This document shows positions 42,408 through 50,886 of a DNA stretch of 57,648 nt, piece after piece; the stretch's first letter is position 1, and the number at the start of each line of letters is the position of its first letter. Position numbers and translations under genes: made by a program. Source of the stretch: [Mycobacterium] manitobense (lineage in GTDB: Bacteria; Actinomycetota; Actinomycetes; Mycobacteriales; Mycobacteriaceae); contig NZ_JACKSJ010000247.1 in NCBI RefSeq assembly GCF_025821665.1, positions 1 through 57,648 on the forward strand, given 5' to 3'. Under the pieces are notes generated by a model, which was not told the DNA's origin, ran no database searches, and saw nothing but the letters and a program-made list of their open reading frames with translations.

Positions 42408-42957
42408 AGCCGACGCGGTACTTGAGCAAGGTGACACCCGAGGGGAAGGTGCGCGCCGGCTCGAGCACCGAGAGCCGGGGGAGTGTGCGGCCGTCGGGGA
42501 ACAGCTTTCGTCCGCGGCCCTGCACCGTCGGGTAGACGGTCAGCCGGAACTCGTCGACCGCTCCGGCCGCGATGAGCGCATGGGCGAGCGAGATGCTGCC
42601 GGTCAGCACGATGTCGCGGCCCGGTGCGGCCTTCAGCGCAGCCACCTCGGCCACCGGATCCCCACGCAGCACCGTCGAGTTCGCCCAGCCCGGATCCCCC
42701 AGTGTGGAGGACACCACGTACTTGGCGACCTGGTTGAGGTAGTCGGTGACGCCGGTGCTGTCGTCGGTCTGCTCGGGCCAGTACCCCCGGAAGTCCTCGA
42801 ACGTCCGCCGTCCGAGCAGCAGCGCGTCGGACTCCCGGTCCTGGCGGTGCGTCTCGTCGAGAAGTTCCTGATCCTGCAGCTGCGGGTCGAACCAGTCGTC
42901 GAGCATCTCGATCGATCCGTCCAGCGTGGCGTTCTGGGTGATGACGAGTTTTCGCAT
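42406..42957 (-). CDS. dihydrofolate-reductase-like protein (RibD C-terminal family)
   Basis: 183 residues of the RibD_C/YyaP type. MRKLVITQNATLDGSIEM, DALLLGRRTFEDFRGYWP, KYVVSSTLGDPGW, DIVLTGSISLAHALIAAG and VDEFRLTVYPTVQGRGRKLF are the family blocks. It is not the true folate enzyme (FolA); such proteins are NADPH-binding reductases of unknown substrate. ATG 42957 is chosen by family start; a GTG at 42975 is possible. It is divergent from xylB. Confidence 0.85.
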   Translation of the reverse strand: MRKLVITQNATLDGSIEMLDDWFDPQLQDQELLDETHRQDRESDALLLGRRTFEDFRGYWPEQTDDSTGVTDYLNQVAKYVVSSTLGDPGWANSTVLRGDPVAEVAALKAAPGRDIVLTGSISLAHALIAAGAVDEFRLTVYPTVQGRGRKLFPDGRTLPRLSVLEPARTFPSGVTLLKYRVG

Positions 42958-43041
42958 ACCGGTACCGACCCGCACAGCGTCCGGGAATCATCGGCCCGGC
43001 TGACTAGGCTGGGACATTCGACCGGATTCGAGGAGGTAGCG

Positions 43042-44439
43042 GTGACGCTCGTTGCGGGATTCGACTCGTCGACGCAGTCCTGCAAGGTCGTCATCTGCGA
43101 TGCCGAGAGCGGTGAGGTGGTGCGCGCGGCATCGTCGCCGCATCCCGACGGCACGGAGGTCGACCCGCAGCTGTGGTGGTCGGCGTTGCAGGCCACCGTC
43201 AGTGCCGCCGGCGGCCTCGACGACGTCGCCGCCGTTTCGGTCGGCGCGCAACAACACGGCATGGTGTGTCTGGACGAGCACGGTTCGGTGGTGCGGAATG
43301 CCCTGCTGTGGAACGACACCCGATCCGCGGCAGCGGCCGCGGATCTGGTCGGCGACCTCGGCGGCGGCGCCGCATGGGCGGACCGTATCGGCGTGGTCCC
43401 GGTGGCGTCGATCACCGCGGCGAAACTCCGCTGGCTCGCCGATGCCGAACCGGCACACGCCGATGCGACCGCGGCGGTGTGCCTGCCGCACGACTGGTTG
43501 ACGTGGCGGCTGTCCGGTTCGACCGACATCGCCGACCTGCGTACCGACCGCAGTGACGCCAGCGGCACCGGGTACTTCTCGGCGGAGCGCGACGCCTACG
43601 ACCGCGATCTCCTCGAGCTGGCCATGCGGGGCCGCGCTCCGTCGTTGCCGGTCGTGCTCGGTCCGCACGACGAGGCCGGCCGCACAACGGCCGGCGCGGT
43701 GCTCGGGCCCGGCGCGGGGGACAACGCCGCCGCGGCGTTGGGGCTCGGCGCCCAGCCGGGGGACTGCGTGATCTCCGTGGGGACCTCGGGCGTGGTCAGC
43801 GCGGTCGGCCACACCGCACCCCATGACGCCGAAGGCATCGTCGCGGGTTTCGCCGATGCCACCGGCCGGCAGTTGCCCCTGGTGTGCACACTCAACGGCG
43901 CACCCGTGCTGGCTGCGGTCGCCGCGCTGCTCCGGGTCGACTTCGACGAGCTCGACCGGTTGGCGCTGTCGGCGCCGCCGGGAGCCGAGGGTCTCACGCT
44001 GGTGCCGTACCTGGACGGCGAGCGCTCACCGAATCTGCCGGAGTCGGCCGGCGCTCTGCACGGGGCGACGACCCGGAACCTCACCGCCGCCAACATGGCG
44101 CGGGCGGCGGTCGAAGGACTGCTGGCGTCGCTGGCCTACTGCATCGACAAGATCGCGGCGCAGGGGGTCGCGGTGGAGCGCATCATCCTGGTGGGAGGCG
44201 GGGCACGATCCGGGGCCGTCCGCAAGATCGCACCCGCGATCTGGGGCAGGCCGGTGCACGTTCCCACCCCCGGGGAGTATGTGGCGCTCGGCGCTGCCCG
44301 GCAGGCGGCATGGACGCTCGCCGCCGGTGGTGAGCCGCCGCAGTGGTCCTTCGGCATCACGGCCTCCTACACCGCCGACGCCACCCCTGCTGTGCTGGAC
44401 CAGTACCGCGTCGCGCAGCCGCTGACCCTCGGGCAGTGA
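43042..44439 (+). CDS. xylB: xylulokinase (FGGY family)
   Basis: Phosphorylates D-xylulose. 465 residues with two actin-like domains: VAGFDSSTQSCKVVICDAESG at the N-terminus, SVGAQQHGMVCLDEHG and LLWNDTRS (substrate contact, XylB-like), GAGDNAAAALG (catalytic Asp), ISVGTSGVVSAV and ILVGGGARSGAVRKI. GTG 43042 is preceded by GAGGAGG and is the family start; the long open frame upstream is a shadow of the DHFR-like and DUF6328 genes. No xylose isomerase is in the window. Confidence 0.9.
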   Translation: MTLVAGFDSSTQSCKVVICDAESGEVVRAASSPHPDGTEVDPQLWWSALQATVSAAGGLDDVAAVSVGAQQHGMVCLDEHGSVVRNALLWNDTRSAAAAADLVGDLGGGAAWADRIGVVPVASITAAKLRWLADAEPAHADATAAVCLPHDWLTWRLSGSTDIADLRTDRSDASGTGYFSAERDAYDRDLLELAMRGRAPSLPVVLGPHDEAGRTTAGAVLGPGAGDNAAAALGLGAQPGDCVISVGTSGVVSAVGHTAPHDAEGIVAGFADATGRQLPLVCTLNGAPVLAAVAALLRVDFDELDRLALSAPPGAEGLTLVPYLDGERSPNLPESAGALHGATTRNLTAANMARAAVEGLLASLAYCIDKIAAQGVAVERIILVGGGARSGAVRKIAPAIWGRPVHVPTPGEYVALGAARQAAWTLAAGGEPPQWSFGITASYTADATPAVLDQYRVAQPLTLGQ

Positions 44440-44475
44440 CGCAAAATCAGTGCGGGCTGGTGCATTCCGGTCGCG

Positions 44476-45393
44476 TCACTGGCGGGCCGCCGGCCTCGGC
44501 CACGATTCGGCAGGCACCGGACGGGTCCGCGGCCGTAACCGGTCGAGCACCAGCCGCAGGGGCGGCCACGTCGAGCGGCCGCGCCGCGTGACGGCGAACG
44601 CGGTCAGTATGACGGCGGGTTCGGTCAGCGGCAGCACCCGCACTCCGGGTCCCGTCGGCCGGTGCACGGGCAGCAGTCCGACGCCGTAGCCGGTCCGGAT
44701 CAGGTCCTCGACGAGCTCGAGGCTGTCGATCTGGTGGGCGATGGTCGGTGTGAAACCGGCCAGCGACGCCAGCGTGCGGACAGCGTCCTCGTCGGCGGTG
44801 TTGCGGGAGTTGACGATCCAGCGGCGATCGGCGAAATCGCGGAGATCCGCGATGTCGCTGGGGTCGTCGTCGGGCACTCCGAGGCCCCAGGGCGTCGACC
44901 ACAGTGGCACCGCCTCCAGGACGGCGTCCGGCGATGCCGGCGCGAGGTCGTACTCGTAGGTCAGCGCCAGGTCGAGGTCGTCGTCGGCGAGCAGACGGAA
45001 CGCCTCGATCGGCTCGTATTCGCTGATCACGACGTCGACCTGGGGATGGCTGCGGGACAGTTCGTCGAGAATCGGCAACAGCGAGACCCGGATCCCGGTG
45101 GCGAACCCGCCGACGCGCAGCGTGCCCGCCGGGTCGGCGTCGGGGTCGAGGTCGAGGCGCGCGGCGTCGACCGCCGCCAGGATCGTCACGGCGTGGTCGG
45201 CCAGTCGCCGCCCGGCCGGGGTGAGCCGCACGCGCCGGCCGTCGGGTTCGATGAGCTGGGTGTCGGTGTCCCTGGCCAGTGCGGCCAACTGCTGTGACAC
45301 CGTCGACGTGGTGAGTCCGTGTGCGTCGGCGACCGCCCGCATCGAACCGAGCCGCGACAGCGCCAGCAGCAGTTGCAGCCGGCGGGTGTCCAT
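44476..45393 (-). CDS. LysR-family transcriptional regulator
   Basis: 305 residues. The N-terminal winged helix is MDTRRLQLLLALSRLGSMRA, then TTSTVSQQLAALARDT; a type-2 periplasmic-binding-like effector domain follows (TLRVGGFATGIRVSLLPILDELSRSHPQVD over two strands). ATG 45393 fits the LysR start; 7 more codons are open upstream. It is divergent from the thioesterase gene and convergent with xylB; either could be its target, with the divergent one more usual for LysR. Confidence 0.9.
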   Translation of the reverse strand: MDTRRLQLLLALSRLGSMRAVADAHGLTTSTVSQQLAALARDTDTQLIEPDGRRVRLTPAGRRLADHAVTILAAVDAARLDLDPDADPAGTLRVGGFATGIRVSLLPILDELSRSHPQVDVVISEYEPIEAFRLLADDDLDLALTYEYDLAPASPDAVLEAVPLWSTPWGLGVPDDDPSDIADLRDFADRRWIVNSRNTADEDAVRTLASLAGFTPTIAHQIDSLELVEDLIRTGYGVGLLPVHRPTGPGVRVLPLTEPAVILTAFAVTRRGRSTWPPLRLVLDRLRPRTRPVPAESWPRPAARQ

Positions 45394-45437
45394 CCGCCGA
45401 TTGTCCGGGAACACCGCAGTATGTGTCCAGCACCGTC

Positions 45438-45462
45438 CAGTGATGATGAACGATCAGCACTG
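45438..45462. promoter_or_regulatory. dyad between the LysR and thioesterase genes
   Basis: CAGTGAT - 8 nt - ATCA-G-CACTG is an inverted repeat with one extra base in the right arm, inside the 84-bp divergent region. The size fits a LysR binding site. Confidence 0.35.
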
Positions 45463-45477
45463 TGCGAAGATGCCCCG

Positions 45478-46287
45478 GTGACCCGACCCGCACACTTCAC
45501 GCAGCTCGACCAGGATCGCTTTCAACCTACGCGGTTCGCCCAAAGTCACTGGGGTGCCGACCATCTCAACGGTCCGGCGGTCGTCGGCCTGGCTGCCCGT
45601 GCGCTCGAGACACAGTTCGGGTTGCCGGAGCTGATGCCGGCAAGGCTCACCGTCGACCTCTTCCGCGCCGCGAAAGGCGTGCCGACCGAGACCGTCACGC
45701 GGCTGGTCCGCGACGGCAGGCGGGTGCGCAACGCGGAGTGCGAGATCGTGCAGGGCGGCGTGACGGTGGCTCGCGCCACGCTGGTGCAGTACCGCCGTGG
45801 CGCACCGCCACGTGGCGAGGAGTGGACGGCCGCAATGGATTTCGAACCACCGGCCGATCTGGATCAGGGCAGGCCGATCAACATCGGCAGTGACGGGGTG
45901 GGCTGGTCGCATGCGATCGTCGACCATCAGAACGCCGCCCGCAAGCGCACCGTCAACCGCACCGCCGACGTGGTCGAGGGCACCGACAACACGCCGTTCG
46001 TCCGGGCGGCCATGGTGGCCGAGGGCACGAGCCTGGTGACCAACCTGGGCACCGCCGGTGTCGGCTACATCAACGGCGACCTCACCGTGGCGCTGGCGCG
46101 GCTGCCGGTCGACGACTGGGTGGGGGTGCAGGCCGACGCCCACTGGGCCGACGACGGCGTCGCGGTCGGCACGGCCACCCTGTTCGACCACCTCGGCGCA
46201 TTCGGCACTGGCGTGGTGACCGCGATCGGCAACCCCGGCGCGCAGATCGACTTCTCCGACGATCCGTTCCCGTCCCGCACCCACTGA
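45478..46287 (+). CDS. thioesterase family protein (TesB/hotdog-like)
   Basis: 269 residues with a double-hotdog layout similar to acyl-CoA thioesterase II-like proteins of actinobacteria. The first hotdog contains WGADHLNGPAVVGLAARALE, RLTVDLFRAAKGVPTET and AECEIVQGGVTVARATLVQY. The second has YINGDLTVALARLPVDDWVG and GVAVGTATLFDHLGAFGTGV. The acyl substrate is unknown. GTG 45478 is the likely start; the frame is open further upstream only through the intergenic and LysR N-terminal region. Confidence 0.85.
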   Translation: MTRPAHFTQLDQDRFQPTRFAQSHWGADHLNGPAVVGLAARALETQFGLPELMPARLTVDLFRAAKGVPTETVTRLVRDGRRVRNAECEIVQGGVTVARATLVQYRRGAPPRGEEWTAAMDFEPPADLDQGRPINIGSDGVGWSHAIVDHQNAARKRTVNRTADVVEGTDNTPFVRAAMVAEGTSLVTNLGTAGVGYINGDLTVALARLPVDDWVGVQADAHWADDGVAVGTATLFDHLGAFGTGVVTAIGNPGAQIDFSDDPFPSRTH

Positions 46288-46316
46288 TCGGCCCACGCCT
46301 GCGTAGGCCCACCGCG

Positions 46317-46322
46317 TAGGGT
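46317..46322 (+). promoter_or_regulatory. -10 element for the leaderless FGGY kinase transcript
   Basis: TAGGGT ends 7 nt before GTG 46330, with no ribosome site, typical of a leaderless mycobacterial start. Confidence 0.35.
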
Positions 46323-46329
46323 CGGGACC

Positions 46330-47826
46330 GTGGATCTGCTGCTCGGAATCGACATGGGCACGGGAAGCACCAAGGGCGTGCTGGTCGACGCCGAAGGATC
46401 GGTGATCGCGTCGGAGACGATCGCACACGCGATGAGCCTGCCGCGCCCGGGATGGGCGGAGGTCGACGCCGAGGGCCTGTGGTGGAGTGAGGTCTGCCGG
46501 ATCAGCACCGCGTTGACGGCGCAACTGCCCGACGGCGCCGCGGTGGCCGGTATGTGTGTCAGCGGTGTCGGGCCGTGCCTGGTGCTGTGCGACGGTGACC
46601 TGCGACCGCTGCGGCCGGCGATCCTGTACGGCGTCGACACCCGGGCAACCGACGAGATCGCCTCGCTGACAGCCGAACTGGGGGAGCAGGCGATCCTCGA
46701 GCGTGCCGGCACCCTGCTGTCGAGCCAGGCCGTGGGGCCCAAGCTGGAGTGGGTCCGCCGTCACGAGCCGGAAGTCTTCGAACGTGCCGCCGGCTGGTAC
46801 GGATCGAACTCCTACATCGCGGCGAAGCTCACCGGTGAGTACGTGATGGACCACCACACCGCCAGCCAGTGCGATCCGATGTACGCCACCCGCGAGTTCG
46901 CCTGGAACGACGAATGGGCGCGCCGGATCTGCGGACATCTGCCACTGCCGAGGCTGGTCTGGCCCAGCGATGTGGTGGGCCGGGTGACCCCGGCGGCGGC
47001 CGAGGCCACCGGCGTGCCCGCGGGCACCCCCGTGGCGGCGGGCACGGTCGACGCCTACTCGGAGGCGTTCTCGGTGGGCGTCCGGCGTCCGGGCGATCAG
47101 ATGCTGATGTACGGGTCGACGATGTTCCTGGTGCAGGTCATCGACACCTATCACAGCGATCCGGCGCTGTGGACCACAGCCGGCGTCGAACCCGACACAC
47201 TGGCGTTGGCCGCGGGCACCTCCACGGCGGGCAGCCTCATCGGGTGGCTGCAGAACATCACCGGCGGCGCCAGTTTCGACGATCTGATGGCCGAGGCGCG
47301 CAGCGTGCCGCCCGGCAGCGACGGGCTGCTGATGCTGCCGTACCTCGCGGGGGAGCGCACGCCGGTGTTCGACCCACAGGCCCGCGGCGTGGTCGCCGGG
47401 CTGACGTTGCGCCACAGCCGCGGTCACCTGTTCCGGGCGGCCTACGAGGGCATCTCGTTCGGTATCCGGCAGATCCTGGAGAAGTTCGACGACGCCCACT
47501 CGGCGGCCCGCACGGTGGCCGTCGGCGGCGGCCTGCGCAGTCCTGTGTGGGCGCAGACGCTGTCCGACATCACCGGTCGCCCGCAGCAGGTCCCCGAGCA
47601 GGCGATCGGCGCGAGTTACGGCGACGCGCTGCTGGCCGCGATCGGCATCGGCCTGGTGCCGCCGAGCACCGACTGGGCAAGGATCGCCAGGGAGATCGAA
47701 CCCGACCCCGCCAACCGGGCCCGCTACGACGATCTGTACGGGACCTGGCTGGAGCTGTACCCGGCCACCCGCGAGCAGGTGCACCGGCTCGCGGCCACCG
47801 AACGGCGCGATCAGCCCATCGTGTAG
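46330..47826 (+). CDS. FGGY-family carbohydrate kinase
   Basis: 498 residues: LLGIDMGTGSTKGVLVDAEG (phosphate 1), PGWAEVDAEGLWW, CVSGVGPCLVLCDGD, PAILYGVDTRA, GTVDAYSEAFSVGVRRPGD (catalytic Asp) and TVAVGGGLRSPVWAQTLSD. It differs from the XylB protein in the substrate loop, so it probably acts on another pentulose, tetritol or polyol-derived sugar. Erythritol kinases (EryA) belong to this family, which would fit the polyol locus next to it, but this is not shown. Its 3' end overlaps the converging SDR gene by 16 nt. Confidence 0.9.
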   Translation: MDLLLGIDMGTGSTKGVLVDAEGSVIASETIAHAMSLPRPGWAEVDAEGLWWSEVCRISTALTAQLPDGAAVAGMCVSGVGPCLVLCDGDLRPLRPAILYGVDTRATDEIASLTAELGEQAILERAGTLLSSQAVGPKLEWVRRHEPEVFERAAGWYGSNSYIAAKLTGEYVMDHHTASQCDPMYATREFAWNDEWARRICGHLPLPRLVWPSDVVGRVTPAAAEATGVPAGTPVAAGTVDAYSEAFSVGVRRPGDQMLMYGSTMFLVQVIDTYHSDPALWTTAGVEPDTLALAAGTSTAGSLIGWLQNITGGASFDDLMAEARSVPPGSDGLLMLPYLAGERTPVFDPQARGVVAGLTLRHSRGHLFRAAYEGISFGIRQILEKFDDAHSAARTVAVGGGLRSPVWAQTLSDITGRPQQVPEQAIGASYGDALLAAIGIGLVPPSTDWARIAREIEPDPANRARYDDLYGTWLELYPATREQVHRLAATERRDQPIV

Positions 47827-48602
47827 CCGCCGTCGAGCGGCAGGTCGACACCGTTGACCATGCTGGCGGCGTCGGACGCCAGCCACACCACCGCGTCGGA
47901 CACCTCGTGCGGAACGGCGAAGCGGCCCAGCGGGATACGCGCGAGCATGGGAGCCGCCTTGGCGTCCTCGCCCCACACCCGCTGCCCCATCTCGGTCAGC
48001 ACGACCGTTGGGCACACCGAGTTGGCCCGGATGCCGTGCGGACCGAGTTCGCGGGCGAGCACCTTGGTCGCCATGACGAGCCCTGCCTTCGACGCGCAGT
48101 ACGCGTAGTGGTCGGGCAGTGGCGCCAGCGCCGCGGCGGAGGCGACGGTGATGATGGCGCCGCCGGTGCCCTGCCGGACCATCGCCGCACCGACGGCGGC
48201 GGCCAGCAGCGCAGGCGCCCGCAGGTTGACGGCGATGGTGGCGTCGAACAGGGCAGGATCGGTGTCGACGGCCGGCTGGGGATGTGAGATGCCGGCGTTG
48301 TTGACCAGCACGTCGAGGCCACCGAAGGCTTCGCCGGCGAGCCCGGCGAGCATGTCCGGTCCGTCCGGCCGAGCGAGATCGACTGCGGCGGTGCGCACCT
48401 CGGCTCCGTAACGGTCCGACAGCGTGGCGCGTGCCGCATCCAGTTCGCCCTCGTCGCGGCCGCTGAGCACCAGGTGTGCACCGGCGGCGGCGAAGGCCCG
48501 CGCGATGTCGGCGCCGATGCCCTTGGTCGCGCCGGTGATCAGGGCGCGCTTGCCGTCCAGGCGCAGCACTCCGGAGTAGCGCGAATCGGCGGTCGTGGTC
48601 AC
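47811..48602 (-). CDS. SDR family polyol/sugar dehydrogenase
   Basis: 263-residue classical SDR. NAD-binding ALITGATKGIGADIARAF, NNAGI, the Ser of ITVASAAALAPL and the catalytic YAYCASK are present; the C-terminal end GVDLPLDGGYTMG is typical. GTG 48602 is chosen because AAAGGA lies 6 nt upstream. It lies 22 nt downstream of the SorC regulator on the same strand, so both are probably one unit divergent from the polyol operon. By position it could be a threitol-type dehydrogenase; the substrate is inferred. Confidence 0.87.
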   Translation of the reverse strand: MTTTADSRYSGVLRLDGKRALITGATKGIGADIARAFAAAGAHLVLSGRDEGELDAARATLSDRYGAEVRTAAVDLARPDGPDMLAGLAGEAFGGLDVLVNNAGISHPQPAVDTDPALFDATIAVNLRAPALLAAAVGAAMVRQGTGGAIITVASAAALAPLPDHYAYCASKAGLVMATKVLARELGPHGIRANSVCPTVVLTEMGQRVWGEDAKAAPMLARIPLGRFAVPHEVSDAVVWLASDAASMVNGVDLPLDGGYTMG

Positions 48603-48624
48603 GGGTGTCCTTTCACGACGGCGG

Positions 48625-49650
48625 TCAGGCGGCGTGGTCGAGGGCGTCGAGGATCGCCGCGGCCGTCGCCGGATCGGTGACGAGCTGATTGAAGTAGCCA
48701 CCGCGGGCGCCGGCGATGATCGACTCGACTTTGTCCGGCCCGACAGCCACGGCGATGGTGACCGGGATGTGGCGCAGGGCGTCGAGTTCGACGGCGATCA
48801 ACCGGTCGCTGCCGTCGAACTCGACCGGTTCGCCGTCGCGGTCGTAGAACCGGGAGCAGACGTCACCCACCGCGGCGCGCAGCGAGGTGGAGCGGGTGGG
48901 CACGAACCGGGGGATGTCCGACCGCATCAGCGGAGGCGCCCCTACGCCCATGAGCGCGCACCGGGCGTGTGGCCACAGATGCAGCACCCGCTGGATGCTC
49001 GGGTCGTTGAGCAGCGACGGGTACAGGTCGGCACCCGGGAGTGCCGGGGCGAACAGGTAATTCGGCCTGCCGTTGACGCGGTTGGCCACCAGCCGGGTGA
49101 TCTCGTTGGTCTGGTACCACTCTTCGGGCTGGTCGTTGCCACCCACGGTCGGGGCGACGAGCACCCCGGGCAGTGCGTGCATCTCGTACTGCGCCACCTC
49201 GTAGACGGTGCGTCCCGACGACACCAGCAGCACGTCGCCGGGCAGCAGTCCCGCCGCGCCGAGCGCGCGACCGACCGCCGGTGCCAGTGCGGCGCCCATC
49301 ACGTCGACGATCGTCCGGCCCGGTCCCGGATTCGGCAGCGGGTGACTGAGGAACACCGTCGTCAGCGCCAGCGCGCGCATCAGCCGGTCGCTCAGATCGC
49401 CGGTGGCGACCTCGGCCGGTGGGACGACCTCGATGCGGACGATGCCGCGTCGTTTGGCTTCGGCCAGAAGGCGACTCACCGTCGCACGGCTGGTGCCGAG
49501 CTGGGCGGCCACGTCGGCCTGGGTGGCGTCCTCGGTGTAATAGAGCTTGGCCGCGGTGTACAGCAGCGACGCCGAGAAGTGGCCGGCGTCGGCGTCGGCG
49601 GCGGCACCGTCGACACCGGCCGGGCTGACGGGCTGTGCGGGCCGGGGCAC
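48625..49650 (-). CDS. SorC-family sugar-responsive transcriptional regulator
   Basis: 341 residues. An N-terminal DeoR/SorC-type helix-turn-helix (ATQADVAAQLGTSRATVSRL, then LAEAKRRGIVRIEV) is followed by the sugar-phosphate-binding domain (GDVLLVSSGRTVYEVAQ, VAPTVGGND, GVGAPPL, AVAVGPDKVESIIAG). GTG 49650 gives a normal length; the frame is open 37 codons more, through the operator region. No ribosome site is seen. It is divergent from the zinc dehydrogenase and sits next to three GAACA repeats, so it is very likely the local regulator. Confidence 0.9.
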   Translation of the reverse strand: MPRPAQPVSPAGVDGAAADADAGHFSASLLYTAAKLYYTEDATQADVAAQLGTSRATVSRLLAEAKRRGIVRIEVVPPAEVATGDLSDRLMRALALTTVFLSHPLPNPGPGRTIVDVMGAALAPAVGRALGAAGLLPGDVLLVSSGRTVYEVAQYEMHALPGVLVAPTVGGNDQPEEWYQTNEITRLVANRVNGRPNYLFAPALPGADLYPSLLNDPSIQRVLHLWPHARCALMGVGAPPLMRSDIPRFVPTRSTSLRAAVGDVCSRFYDRDGEPVEFDGSDRLIAVELDALRHIPVTIAVAVGPDKVESIIAGARGGYFNQLVTDPATAAAILDALDHAA

Positions 49651-49679
49651 GCACCGAGTATGCCATCGACACGCAGCTT

Positions 49680-49720
49680 GAACACGTATTCCTGAACAAA
49701 TTCTCATTGAACAAGTGTTC
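49680..49720. promoter_or_regulatory. SorC operator cluster (three GAACA boxes)
   Basis: GAACACGTATTC (49680-49691) and GAACAAGTGTTC (49709-49720) are 12-bp near-palindromes with a single mismatched base pair each, centres 29 bp apart. A third half-site, GAACA, starts at 49694 between them. The right box touches the -35 hexamer of the polyol operon promoter. This arrangement suits cooperative binding by the tetrameric SorC protein. Confidence 0.55.
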
Positions 49721-49749
49721 TGGACATATGTGCATAGGTTGGTTAGTGT
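49721..49749 (+). promoter_or_regulatory. sigma-A-like promoter of the polyol operon
   Basis: TGGACA (49721-49726), 17-bp spacer, TAGTGT (49744-49749). The predicted start is about 49756, leaving a 22-nt leader that contains GAGGAG before ATG 49778. Confidence 0.5.
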
Positions 49750-49762
49750 GACTGCAACCACA
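49747..49762. promoter_or_regulatory. Crp-type box at the polyol promoter
   Basis: TGTGA-CTGCAA-CCACA, one mismatch from the Crp consensus, overlapping the -10 end and start point. Binding here would be expected to repress rather than activate. Confidence 0.35.
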
Positions 49763-49777
49763 TCCCGAGGAGCCGCG

Positions 49778-50866
49778 ATGACCGCACAGATTCCCGAGAA
49801 GATGCAGGCAGTGGTGTGCCACGGCCCGCACGACTACCGACTCGAGGAAGTCGCCGTGCCCCAGCGCGGTCCCGGGGAAGCGCTCATCCGGGTCGAGGCG
49901 GTGGGCATCTGTGCCAGTGACCTGAAGTGCTACCACGGCGCCGCCAAGTTCTGGGGCGACGAGAACCGTCCGGCCTGGGCCGAGACCATGGTGATCCCGG
50001 GGCACGAATTCGTCGGCCGGGTGGTCGAACTCGACGACGAGGCCGCGCAGCGCTGGGGGATCGCGGTCGGCGACCGGGTGGTCTCCGAGCAGATCGTGCC
50101 CTGCTGGGAGTGCCGGTTCTGCAAACGCGGCCAGTACCACATGTGCCAGCCGCACGACCTCTACGGCTTCAAGCGCCGCACACCCGGGGCGATGGCCAGC
50201 TACATGGTCTATCCGGCGGAAGCACTGGTGCACAAGGTGTCCGGCGATGTCGCCCCCGCGCACGCGGCGTTCGCCGAGCCGCTGTCATGCGCCCTGCACG
50301 CCGTCGAGCGCGCGCAGATCACCTTCGAGGACACCGTGGTGGTCGCCGGTTGCGGCCCGATCGGCCTCGGCATGGTCGCGGGTGCACGCGCCAAGAACCC
50401 GATGCGGGTGATCGCGCTGGATATGGCGCCCGAGAAGCTGGAACTGGCCGCCCGGTGTGGCGCCGACCTGACCATCAACATCGCCGAACAGGACGCCGAG
50501 CAGATCGTCAAGGACCTGACCGAGGGCTACGGTGCGGACGTCTACCTCGAGGGCACCGGCCACACCTCCGCAGTGCCGCAGGGGCTGAACCTGCTGCGCA
50601 AGCTCGGCCGCTACGTCGAGTACGGCGTCTTCGGCAGCGACGTCACCGTGGACTGGAGCATCATCAGCGACGACAAGGAGCTCGACGTCCTCGGCGCGCA
50701 CCTCGGCCCGTACTGCTGGCCGGCCGCCATCAAGATGATCGAGTCCGGTGTGCTGCCGATGGAGCAGATCTGCACCCACCAGTTGCCGCTCACCGACTTC
50801 CAGAAGGGCCTGGACCTGGTGGCGAGCGGCAAGGAGTCCGTCAAGGTCTCGTTGATCCCGGCCTGA
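49778..50866 (+). CDS. zinc-dependent polyol/alcohol dehydrogenase (MDR family)
   Basis: NAD-dependent medium-chain dehydrogenase, 362 residues. Catalytic zinc ligands are Cys45 (GICASDLK) and His76-Glu77 (PGHEF); structural zinc Cys109, 112, 115 and 123 are in the order C-x2-C-x2-C-x7-C. The Rossmann loop is VVAGCGPIGLGMVAGA. ATG 49778 has GAGGAG upstream. First gene of the SorC-controlled transport operon. The family and setting recall L-threitol dehydrogenase of M. smegmatis; the true substrate is not established here. Confidence 0.9.
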   Translation: MTAQIPEKMQAVVCHGPHDYRLEEVAVPQRGPGEALIRVEAVGICASDLKCYHGAAKFWGDENRPAWAETMVIPGHEFVGRVVELDDEAAQRWGIAVGDRVVSEQIVPCWECRFCKRGQYHMCQPHDLYGFKRRTPGAMASYMVYPAEALVHKVSGDVAPAHAAFAEPLSCALHAVERAQITFEDTVVVAGCGPIGLGMVAGARAKNPMRVIALDMAPEKLELAARCGADLTINIAEQDAEQIVKDLTEGYGADVYLEGTGHTSAVPQGLNLLRKLGRYVEYGVFGSDVTVDWSIISDDKELDVLGAHLGPYCWPAAIKMIESGVLPMEQICTHQLPLTDFQKGLDLVASGKESVKVSLIPA

Positions 50867-50886
50867 TCGAGCGAAGGACCGAAGAC

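Noticed and set aside
42406..42957. True dihydrofolate reductase (folA)
   Set aside because: The motifs are those of the RibD C-terminal/YyaP group, not of FolA; calling it folate reductase would be wrong.
46288..46329. Imperfect direct repeat (CCCACGCCTGCGTAGG / CCCACCGCGTAGG) before the FGGY kinase
   Set aside because: The copies differ by an insertion and a substitution and the stretch is short; the -10 element in it is a simpler explanation.
48863..50263. 466-codon minus-strand frame across the SorC-ADH gap
   Set aside because: It crosses the promoter region and shadows two well-supported genes; no family motif is seen.
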